NCBI GenBank assembly: GCA_041178405.1
Contig: JBEGVK010000233.1
Coordinates: 1-6,123 of the forward strand
Reading direction: 5' to 3'
DNA: 6,123 nucleotides
From: UBA668 sp041178405
GTDB lineage: Bacteria; Actinomycetota; Acidimicrobiia; Acidimicrobiales; Ilumatobacteraceae
Within the stretch, counting starts at the first letter, position 1. The number at the start of each line of letters is the position of its first letter. Below, in pieces: positions 1 to 5,162 of this stretch. The translations under genes and the position numbers were made by a program. Under the pieces are notes generated by a model that had not been told where the DNA came from, did no database searches, and was given only the letters and a program-made list of their open reading frames with translations.

Positions 1-105
1 GGTGATGCGCCACGACAGCGGTGCGGTCGTGCCACGGTGGAAGGCGTCGCGGGCCGTCGCGACCCGCCGGCCGATGTCGTCGAGCGCAGTAATGGCGAAG
101 TCCAT
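1..105 (-). CDS. Aldehyde dehydrogenase, N-terminal fragment (class 3-like), cut by window edge
   Basis: Read on the minus strand, an ATG at 105-103 opens a frame that stays open for 35 codons to the window edge. The visible protein begins MDFAITALDDIGRRVATARD and continues with AFHRGTTAPLSWRIT. The pattern of an Ala-Phe pair, then Gly-Thr-Thr-x-Pro-Leu, then Trp-Arg is typical of the first helix of class 3 and coniferyl-type aldehyde dehydrogenases, where it reads roughly AF..G.T.PL.WR. These enzymes oxidise aldehydes to acids with NAD(P)+ in the cytoplasm. An AGGG sequence (complement of 113-116) sits 7 nt before the ATG and supports this start. The catalytic Cys and Glu lie outside the window, so activity cannot be judged. 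The gene is divergent from the exported protein at 350. The family call rests on one short motif. Confidence 0.55.
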   Translation of the reverse strand, partial: MDFAITALDDIGRRVATARDAFHRGTTAPLSWRIT

Positions 106-349
106 GCCACGACCCTAGGCCGATCTGTCCTGCGTTGCCGTTGCGAGGCACCGAGTCCGACGACGTGTCATACCCGGGATCGCGGCCCGGTATCCGGCGA
201 GGGCCAGCGCCTCACGCTCACTGGGTCCACGCCACAGCGCACGCTGTAGTTGACGGAATCTTGACTGTTGCCGGATGATGGGGTAGCCGATGCACAGGGG
301 TCGGTAGCCACGTGCCGCCCTGGGTACGCACCGAGAAAGGGAGTCCGAC
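106..349. other. Divergent intergenic region
   Basis: This 244-bp stretch separates the minus-strand aldehyde dehydrogenase start from the plus-strand exported protein and must hold promoters for both. I see no convincing gene in it: open frames crossing it have no supporting start signals or recognisable protein. It contains an imperfect hairpin (170-193) and one weak -35/-10 candidate on the plus strand (250-279). On the minus strand, TATGAC (complement of 167-172) is a possible -10 for the aldehyde dehydrogenase, but I see no matching -35. Confidence 0.6.
250..279 (+). promoter_or_regulatory. Candidate promoter for the exported protein gene
   Basis: TTGACG (250-255) matches the vegetative sigma factor -35 consensus in five of six bases. 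GATGAT (274-279) is a poor -10 at a spacing of 18 bp. A second TTGAC begins at 261, 11 bp after the first, so the -35 element is present in tandem. The proposed start site would lie about 60 bp before the ATG at 350. High GC content makes such matches only weakly informative. Confidence 0.25.
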
Positions 350-829
350 ATGTCTCGCATCCTTGCCAAGATCACCGGGAAAACCGTTGCCGCCGTGACC
401 GCGTCACTCGCCATGGTGGGCACCGCAGGCGCAGCACTCGGCACGTCGTACTCGGCGCTCGAGGTCACCGACACCACGTCGGTCGAGACGACGATCGACA
501 CCGTGGCGCCCGACACCACCGCAGTCGACACCACCATGGTCGAGACCACGGTGGCCGACACGGCGGTCGAGACCACGATGGCCGAGTCGGCGCCGGAGGG
601 CGCGAACGGCCTGTGCGTGGCGATGAAGAAGGCCGACGAGCGAGGCCGTCCCAAGAACACCGAGCTGAAGTCGTTCGGCCGGGTTGCTGGCGCTGCGACC
701 GCCGCCGGTGTGGGCGCTGCCGACTACTGCGACGAGGTGCTGGCCGCCAAGGCCGCAGCATCCGACGACGACGCCGATGATGCCGACGAGGCCGACGACG
801 AGATGGAGACCGACGACAGCGAGGACTGA
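350..829 (+). CDS. Exported Thr/Val-repeat protein with acidic tail, function unknown
   Basis: This is a 159-residue protein that I do not recognise. The ATG is well supported by AAGGGAG (337-343), 6 nt upstream. Residues 1-28 look like a Sec signal peptide: basic residues at 3, 7 and 11, a hydrophobic stretch from about 12, and an Ala-Gly-Ala site (26-28). Residues 39-81 are low complexity, with V-E/D-T-T repeats at 45, 59, 64 and 73, and are probably extended and exposed outside the membrane. Residues 86-136 look helical and folded, with Cys89 and Cys127 able to form a disulfide after export. Residues 138-159 are almost all Asp, Glu and Ala, with 15 acidic residues of 22. There is no LPxTG anchor and no second membrane segment, so the protein is probably secreted or loosely wall-associated. 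The acidic tail could bind cations or basic surface polymers; that is inference. The next gene starts 57 bp later and shows no functional link. Confidence 0.75.
   Translation: MSRILAKITGKTVAAVTASLAMVGTAGAALGTSYSALEVTDTTSVETTIDTVAPDTTAVDTTMVETTVADTAVETTMAESAPEGANGLCVAMKKADERGRPKNTELKSFGRVAGAATAAGVGAADYCDEVLAAKAAASDDDADDADEADDEMETDDSED
539..592 (+). repeat. 27-bp tandem repeat, two copies, inside the exported protein gene
   Basis: Two adjacent 27-bp units (539-565 and 566-592) agree at 24 of 27 bases and encode VETTVADTA and VETTMAESA. The copies differ at 551/578, 559/586 and 560/587. Looser V-D/E-T-T units lie just upstream. The close DNA match suggests fairly recent in-frame duplication. 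Confidence 0.85.
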
Positions 830-832
830 TCC

Positions 833-846
833 CCGTCGGCCGACGG
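833..846. terminator. Palindrome after the exported protein gene, possible weak terminator
   Basis: CCGTCGG (833-839) is followed directly by its reverse complement CCGACGG (840-846), a perfect 14-bp palindrome 3 bp past the stop codon. As RNA it could form a 5-bp stem with a 4-nt loop. There is no T-run, so terminator activity is uncertain. It could equally be a dimeric regulator site for the downstream gene. Confidence 0.25.
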
Positions 847-885
847 CCGCAGCCGGCTGACAGCGCTGCGAAGTACCGTCGGCAC

Positions 886-1977
886 GTGGACCAACTCCCT
901 GAGCTCGGCTTCTACGGGCTGGCTGGCGCACCGCGCTCGCCAGCCGAGCTGCTCGACGAATGCCGGCACGGCGAGGCGCTCGGCCTCGGCTCGGTGTTCC
1001 TCAGCGAGCGATTCAACGTCAAGGAGGCGGCGACGCTGTCTGGTGCGGCGGCTGCGGCGACCACGAGGCTCGGCATCGCCACCGGCGTCACCAACCACAA
1101 CACGCGGCATCCGATCGTGACGGCCAGTTACGCCACCACGATGCACCGACTGACCGGCGGCCGCTTCACGCTCGGCCTCGGCCGGGGGATGGATCGAATG
1201 TTCGACGCCTTCGGGCTGCCGCGCATCACCACCGCCCAACTCGACGACATCGCCGGCCTGATGCGTCGCCTGTGGCAGGGAGAGGTCGTGATCGGACACG
1301 ACGGTCCGGCCGGACGGTGGCCGGTGCTGGCTCTCGATCCCGACTTCCGCGAGGACATTCCGCTGCTGATGAGCGCCTTCGGCCCGCAGAGCCTGCGACT
1401 TGCCGGCGGCGTGTACGACGCCGTGCTGCTGCACACCTTCTTCACTGACGAGACGTTGCAGCGATGCGTGGCAACAGTGCGCGATGCCGCCGAGCGCGCC
1501 GGCCGCGACCCTGCGGCTGTCAGGGTGTGGAGCTGCTTTGCCGTCGTGGGCGACTGGCTCGATCCAGCGCTGCGGCTCAAGAAGACGGTTGGACGCATGG
1601 CCACCTACCTTCAGGCCTACGGCGACCTGATGGTGCGCACGAACAAGTGGGATCCGGCGGTGCTTGCAAGGTTCCGCGCCGATCCGGTGGCGTCGTCGTT
1701 CCGGGGCGCCATCGATGCCACAGCCACCACCTCTGAACTCGAGCACATCGCCACGCTGATACCCGACGAGTGGCTTGCCCCAGCGGCCACCGGCTCACCC
1801 GAGCAGTGCGCACGGGCGGTGCTGGGCCAGCTCGACCAGGGGGCCGACAGCGTGATCCTGCACGGGGCGTCGCCCGCCGAGCTGGTACCGGTGGTCGAGG
1901 CGTACCGCCGCATCCGACCCGCAGGCAGGTTCGACTCGCTCGCAGCCAATCCGGGCTGTCCGTCGACGGGGCACTGA
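886..1977 (+). CDS. Luciferase-like oxidoreductase, probably F420-dependent (MSMEG_2249-type family)
   Basis: This 363-residue protein belongs to the luciferase-like monooxygenase superfamily, which folds as a TIM barrel and binds FMN or coenzyme F420. The N-terminal LGFYGLAGAPRSP (7-19), LGSVFLSERFNVKEA (34-48), NHNTRHP (70-76) and GGRFTLGLGRG (91-101) resemble the actinobacterial family known from MSMEG_2249 and labelled a probable F420-dependent oxidoreductase. The substrate is unknown. The length is normal for the family and the frame is intact. The start is a GTG with no good Shine-Dalgarno sequence before it. No ATG, GTG or TTG lies between it and the previous gene's stop in this frame, and the conserved N-terminus begins within ten residues, so GTG886 is the best choice. 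Residues after about 345 (AGRFDSLAANPG) look like a non-conserved tail. The ABC operon starts 53 bp downstream on the same strand and could share a transcript. F420 rather than FMN use is inferred from the family. Confidence 0.85.
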   Translation: MDQLPELGFYGLAGAPRSPAELLDECRHGEALGLGSVFLSERFNVKEAATLSGAAAAATTRLGIATGVTNHNTRHPIVTASYATTMHRLTGGRFTLGLGRGMDRMFDAFGLPRITTAQLDDIAGLMRRLWQGEVVIGHDGPAGRWPVLALDPDFREDIPLLMSAFGPQSLRLAGGVYDAVLLHTFFTDETLQRCVATVRDAAERAGRDPAAVRVWSCFAVVGDWLDPALRLKKTVGRMATYLQAYGDLMVRTNKWDPAVLARFRADPVASSFRGAIDATATTSELEHIATLIPDEWLAPAATGSPEQCARAVLGQLDQGADSVILHGASPAELVPVVEAYRRIRPAGRFDSLAANPGCPSTGH

Positions 1978-2030
1978 CGCGGGCCATTCGGGTTGGACGT
2001 CGCTGTCGCCCTCTGACACCCTGACGGGCG

Positions 2031-3149
2031 ATGTTCCTCGCCTGGCACGAGATGCGCCGCGCCAAGGTGCGCTTCGGACTGCTCACCGGCGCCGTCGGAC
2101 TGCTGGTGTTCCTCATCCTCTTCCAGCAGGCGCTGCTGGGCGGTCTCATCACGCAGTTCATCGGCGCGTTGCGGAACCAGTCGGCCGACGTGCTGGTGTA
2201 CAGCGACCAGGCGCGCAAGAACCTCGAAGGCTCGATCGTGCTGCCCGAGCAGGTCGCCGCAGTAGGCGAGGTGGACGGTGTGCAGCGGGCCACCGCTCTC
2301 GGCGAGGCCACCTTCACGGTGTCGGCGGGCGGCGACGATGTCGACGCGGTCATCTTCGGCTACGAGTTGGGCGGCCCAGGCGAGCCGACCACCCTCACCG
2401 AGGGGCGGATGCCGGCGGGACCCTATGAGGCGGTGGCCAGCGCGAAGGACCGCTCCGACGGCTTCGGTATCGGCGACACGGTGACGGTGATGCCCGGCGG
2501 CGAGCCGATCACCGTGGTCGGCATCGCCCAAGACCTCAACTACTCGGTGGCGCCGGTGCTGTTCGTCGACTTCTCGACCTTCGAGGACGCCAAGCGGATC
2601 CGCAATCCCGACGCGCTTGCCATCGTGCCGAGTGCCGTTGCCGTCGAGGTTGCCGAGGGCGAGACGCCCGATGTCGTTGCAGCGCGTATCAACGCCGTGC
2701 TCGATGGCGTCGAGGCACTTACCCGCCAGCAGGCCGTCGACGGCTCGCCGGGCGTCAGCAGCGTTCGTTCGAGCTTCGTGGTGATCCTCGGCCTCTTCTA
2801 TCTGGTGGTGCCGCTCGTCACCGGCCTGTTCTTTCTCATCGTCACCTTCCAGAAGGCATCGGCGCTGACACTGCTGCGCGCCATCGGCGCGCCGGCGCGG
2901 GTGCTGGTGGTGTCGCTGCTGGTGCAGGTGGTGGCGGTGATGGCGCTCGGCTCGGTGCTCGCCGCCGTGCTGTACGCCGGTGCGTTGCAGGGTGTGCAGA
3001 ACCTCGGCGTGCGCGTCGAGGCGATGCCGGTGGTGGTGACGTCACTCGTGGTGCTGGCGCTCGCGCTGCTCACCTCGCTGGTCGCCGTGCGGCGCGTGCT
3101 GCGCATCGATCCGCTGTCGGCCACCACCGGGGCCGGAGTGCAGGCATGA
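2031..3149 (+). CDS. ABC transporter permease 1 (FtsX/MacB/DevC type)
   Basis: This 372-residue integral membrane protein has the classic layout of MacB/FtsX-type permeases. There is one N-terminal membrane segment (about 16-38), a large extracytoplasmic domain (about 40-247), and then three segments (about 250-272, 291-318 and 333-353). LLRAIGA (281-287) lies in the cytoplasmic loop that normally contacts the ATPase. RIDPLSA (358-364) is the usual closing motif. The extracytoplasmic part carries SADVLVYS (51-58), GYEL (110-113) and NPDA (192-195), which recur in the next gene. Such proteins work with a cytoplasmic ATPase to export lipids, peptides or other hydrophobic cargo, or to transmit force to periplasmic partners. 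No substrate can be inferred. The ATG has only a weak upstream GGGCG-like sequence. The stop overlaps the next start as ATGA, so the two permeases are translationally coupled. Confidence 0.9.
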   Translation: MFLAWHEMRRAKVRFGLLTGAVGLLVFLILFQQALLGGLITQFIGALRNQSADVLVYSDQARKNLEGSIVLPEQVAAVGEVDGVQRATALGEATFTVSAGGDDVDAVIFGYELGGPGEPTTLTEGRMPAGPYEAVASAKDRSDGFGIGDTVTVMPGGEPITVVGIAQDLNYSVAPVLFVDFSTFEDAKRIRNPDALAIVPSAVAVEVAEGETPDVVAARINAVLDGVEALTRQQAVDGSPGVSSVRSSFVVILGLFYLVVPLVTGLFFLIVTFQKASALTLLRAIGAPARVLVVSLLVQVVAVMALGSVLAAVLYAGALQGVQNLGVRVEAMPVVVTSLVVLALALLTSLVAVRRVLRIDPLSATTGAGVQA

Positions 3150-4246
3150 GCGCCTTTCGATTGCCGCTGCGCGAACTGCGCCGGCGACCGTCGCGGTTCG
3201 CAGTTGCCACCATCGTGCTGTCGTTCCTCACCACGCTGCTGCTGTTCCTGGGCGGACTGCTCGACGGATTGTTCCTCGGATCCACCGGCGCCATCCGCGC
3301 CCAGCAGGCTGACGCCATCGTGTTCTCGTCGACGGCGCGCGATTCGTTCCTGCGCAGCCGTATCGAGGCCGACGTGCGCAGTCAGGTGGAGGGAGTCGAC
3401 GGTGTCGAGGCTGCGGGCGGCCTCGGCTTCGTGCTGCTCGGCGCAGTCGTGCCCGGCAGCGACGGCCTCGCCGACGTGGCAGTGGCCGGCTACGAACTGC
3501 CGCCCGCCGGTGTGCCGGCACCCCCGGCTGTCGGCTCTGGCATTGCTGACTCGCGACTGCGCGATGCCGGTGCTGACGTGGGCGACACGCTGCTCGTCGG
3601 GCCGGCGCAGAGCCCCATCGAGATCACCGGATTCGTCGACGACACCGCCTACCTGTTGCAGTCGACGATCTGGGTGAGCCTCGAGACGTGGCGGGCCGTG
3701 CAGAACGCCAACCGGCCCGATGCGGCAGTGGGCGTTGACGTGGTGCAGGCGCTCGTGGTGCAGGGTGATGGCGTGTCGCCGGATGCGATCGACGCGGCAA
3801 CCGGCGGCGCGACCAGTTCGCTGAGCGTCGATGATGCCGTGTACGCGCTGCCGGGCGTGCGCCAGCAGGAGTCGACCTTCAACCAGATCATCTACTCGAC
3901 GCTCGTGGTGGTGCTCTCGGTGGTGGGGCTGTTCTTCAGCCTGCTCACGATCGAGCGGCTCGCGCTGTACGGGGTGCTGAAGGCCATCGGCGCCTCCGAC
4001 CGACGTCTGTTCGCCGGCATTGTCGTGCAGGCCACGGCCGTCACCGTGATCGCGTACGTGATCGGTGCTGCACTGGCCTTCGGCGCCATCGCCGGACTGC
4101 CGCCCGACGTGCCGTTGCAGCTCACCTCGGGCAGATTCGCCTCCACCTTCATCGGCCTGCTCGTGGCGTCGGTCCTCGGCAGCGCGATCTCGCTGCGGCG
4201 CGTCACCCGCGTCGACCCTGCCTCTGCGATCGGCACGGCGTCATGA
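3146..4246 (+). CDS. ABC transporter permease 2 (FtsX/MacB/DevC type), paralogue of permease 1
   Basis: This 366-residue permease is a diverged copy of the preceding gene. It has the same layout: membrane segment 1 at about 18-40, an extracytoplasmic domain to about 245, then segments at about 248-268, 290-316 and 332-350. Matched landmarks include QADAIVFSSTAR (54-65), GYEL (115-118), NRPDA (189-193), LKAIGAS (278-284) and RVDPASA (355-361). The basic N-terminus (RELRRRPSR, 9-17) fits a cytoplasmic start. The ATG overlaps the stop of permease 1 by 4 nt, which makes the start secure and implies roughly equal synthesis. One ATPase with two different permeases suggests a heterodimeric channel. 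Its own stop also sits in an ATGA, where a 16-codon micro-ORF begins. The substrate is unknown; no membrane-fusion (DevB/HlyD-like) partner is present nearby, unlike cyanobacterial DevBCA. Confidence 0.9.
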   Translation: MSAFRLPLRELRRRPSRFAVATIVLSFLTTLLLFLGGLLDGLFLGSTGAIRAQQADAIVFSSTARDSFLRSRIEADVRSQVEGVDGVEAAGGLGFVLLGAVVPGSDGLADVAVAGYELPPAGVPAPPAVGSGIADSRLRDAGADVGDTLLVGPAQSPIEITGFVDDTAYLLQSTIWVSLETWRAVQNANRPDAAVGVDVVQALVVQGDGVSPDAIDAATGGATSSLSVDDAVYALPGVRQQESTFNQIIYSTLVVVLSVVGLFFSLLTIERLALYGVLKAIGASDRRLFAGIVVQATAVTVIAYVIGAALAFGAIAGLPPDVPLQLTSGRFASTFIGLLVASVLGSAISLRRVTRVDPASAIGTAS

Positions 4247-4293
4247 CCGTGCTCACTTCCACCCATGCCCTCGACTCGGAGGTTCGGCGATGA
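4243..4293 (+). CDS. Possible 16-codon coupling micro-ORF between permease 2 and the ATPase
   Basis: An ATG at 4243, overlapping the permease 2 stop as ATGA, opens a frame reading MTVLTSTHALDSEVRR. It ends in a TGA at 4291-4293 that overlaps the ATPase start codon, again as ATGA. Its first 12 bases are identical to the first 12 of the ATPase gene. It could pass terminating ribosomes from permease 2 to the ATPase, or be a relic of an older ATPase start. The peptide itself need not have a function. Whether it is translated cannot be told from sequence alone. Confidence 0.35.
   Translation: MTVLTSTHALDSEVRR
4278..4282 (+). promoter_or_regulatory. Ribosome binding site that fixes the ATPase start
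   Basis: GGAGG, a full Shine-Dalgarno core, lies 7 nt before the ATG at 4290. The frame is open much further upstream, to about 4065 inside permease 2. This site and the position of the ABC domain show that the protein starts at 4290. Confidence 0.85.
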
Positions 4294-4982
4294 CCGTGCT
4301 CGACATGCGCGACGTGCGCAAGGTGTACCGCAGCGGCGAGGAGGAGATCGTCGCCCTCGACCACGCCACCCTGCAGGTAGAGCCCGGCGAGATTGTCGCC
4401 CTGCTCGGCCCGTCCGGTTCGGGCAAGACAACACTGCTGTCGATCGCCGGCGGGCTGCTGACCCCCACCGAGGGCAGCGTGGTGGTGGGCGGCACCGACA
4501 TTTCGGGCCACTCGCCGCGTGAGCTCACCGAGTTCCGTCGCTCGTCAGTGGGGTTCGTGTTCCAGTCGGTGAACCTCGTGCCGTTCCTCACCGCCGAAGA
4601 GAACCTGCTGGTGGTCGACGAGATCGGCGGCGGGCGCGGCGGCAAGGCAGCAAAGGAGCGTGCCCGCCAGTTGCTCGGCGAGCTCGGTCTGGCGCACCGC
4701 ACCCGCAACCTGCCGTCGCAGCTGTCCGGCGGCGAGCGCCAGCGTGTGGCTATCGGCAGAGCGCTGTTCAACAATCCTGCACTCGTGCTGTTCGACGAGC
4801 CCACCTCGGCGCTCGATACCTCGCTCGGCGAGCAGGTGATGGCACTCATCCGCTCGGAGATGAAGGCCCGTTCGACGGCCTCGGTGATCGTCACCCACGA
4901 CACGCGTATGACGCACTTCGCCGACCGCGTGGTGCGCATCGTCGACGGACGTCTCGGCACTCCCGAACCGGTCTCGGCCTAG
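4290..4982 (+). CDS. ABC transporter ATP-binding protein (MacB/LolD/DevA type)
   Basis: This 230-residue stand-alone ATPase powers the two permeases encoded just upstream. All nucleotide-binding motifs are present and in order: Walker A GPSGSGKT (40-47), Q-loop Gln92 in VGFVFQSVNLVPFLT (87-101), signature LSGGE (145-149), Walker B LVLFDEP (165-171) with catalytic Glu170, D-loop SALD (173-176) and switch His203. The FQ..NLVPFLTA.EN form of the Q-loop region and the short overall length place it with the MacB/LolD/DevA group that pairs with FtsX-fold permeases. It would act as a dimer on the cytoplasmic face. Extra in-frame codons from 4065 onward overlap permease 2 and are rejected, because a GGAGG lies 7 nt before ATG4290 and the ABC domain begins right after it. 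It closes the operon; 180 bp separate it from the next gene. Loss of function seems unlikely because every key residue is intact. Confidence 0.95.
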   Translation: MTVLDMRDVRKVYRSGEEEIVALDHATLQVEPGEIVALLGPSGSGKTTLLSIAGGLLTPTEGSVVVGGTDISGHSPRELTEFRRSSVGFVFQSVNLVPFLTAEENLLVVDEIGGGRGGKAAKERARQLLGELGLAHRTRNLPSQLSGGERQRVAIGRALFNNPALVLFDEPTSALDTSLGEQVMALIRSEMKARSTASVIVTHDTRMTHFADRVVRIVDGRLGTPEPVSA

Positions 4983-5071
4983 CCGGGGCTGGTCGGGCGG
5001 TATCGGCCCGTCAGCTCCTCTGCCGCAGGGGTCTCGGTCACCGTCCCACCGCGCCAAGGTCCCACGTGACG

Positions 5072-5085
5072 GGGACGTTGGTCCC
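5072..5085. promoter_or_regulatory. Inverted repeat resembling a DosR/DevR box
   Basis: GGGAC, a 4-base centre GTTG, then GTCCC form an inverted repeat with exactly the arm sequence and spacing of the mycobacterial DosR/DevR hypoxia box core (GGGAC, four bases, GTCCC). The outer positions of the 20-bp consensus, TTS and SAA, are not matched. It lies 77 bp before the ATG at 5163, a reasonable distance for an activator site. It could instead be a chance palindrome or an RNA hairpin. Confidence 0.3.
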
Positions 5086-5108
5086 TGCCTGCACAAGCTG
5101 CGTGGGGC

Positions 5109-5144
5109 GCACCGTTGGTGCCGACAGGACACACGGAGCCTGTC
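5109..5144 (+). other. Two consecutive hairpins abutting the ribosome binding site
   Basis: GCACC (5109-5113) pairs with GGTGC (5117-5121) around a 3-nt loop. GACAGG (5123-5128) pairs with CCTGTC (5139-5144) around a 10-nt loop. The second stem ends directly before AGGGAGG (5145-5151), the likely ribosome binding site. Such a leader could tune translation, but both stems are short and may be chance. Confidence 0.3.
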
Positions 5145-5162
5145 AGGGAGGAATCACCAACC

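Larger units (their letters stand above)
4243..4301 (+). repeat. 12-bp direct repeat duplicating the ATPase start
   Basis: ATGACCGTGCTC occurs at 4243-4254 and again at 4290-4301, 47 bp apart. Because 47 is not a multiple of three, the first copy is out of frame with the ATPase. The second copy is the real start, judged by the ribosome binding site in front of it. Confidence 0.85.
4983..5162 (+). other. Intergenic leader region
   Basis: This 180-bp stretch separates the ABC operon from the membrane protein gene at 5163. It holds a DosR-like inverted repeat (5072-5085), an 11-bp-spaced ribosome binding site and two small hairpins. No clear -35/-10 pair and no typical terminator with a T-run is visible. 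GTCCC also occurs at 5043-5047 and 5060-5064, so several alternative pairings with GGGAC at 5072-5076 are possible. I do not recognise any known riboswitch class. Confidence 0.5.

Noticed and set aside
268..780. 170-codon plus-strand frame rich in His, Arg and Gly overlapping the exported protein
   Set aside because: The His/Arg/Gly runs are the out-of-frame reading of the GAC/ACC-rich repeat and acidic tail. The 350-829 frame has a good ribosome binding site and a signal peptide.
724..1746. 340-codon open frame on the minus strand opposite the exported protein and oxidoreductase genes
   Set aside because: It lies antisense to two well-supported genes. Its translation is Arg/His/Gly-rich with no recognisable domain, as expected for a shadow frame in GC-rich DNA.
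1993..2021. TTGGAC as a -35 element for the ABC operon
   Set aside because: No acceptable -10 sequence lies 16-18 bp downstream, and the spacer is only 53 bp, so read-through from the oxidoreductase gene is equally likely.
1617..2531. 304-codon open frame on the minus strand across the oxidoreductase/permease junction
   Set aside because: It is antisense to the conserved oxidoreductase and permease 1, has no start signal and has no recognisable protein motifs.
4065..4289. 75-codon N-terminal extension of the ATPase
   Set aside because: It overlaps permease 2 in another frame and is rich in Arg, Ser and Pro. GGAGG 7 nt before ATG4290 and the immediate start of the ABC domain fix the true start.
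5063..5068. CACGTG palindrome
   Set aside because: A six-base palindrome is expected by chance in this composition and no bacterial regulator is implied by it alone.
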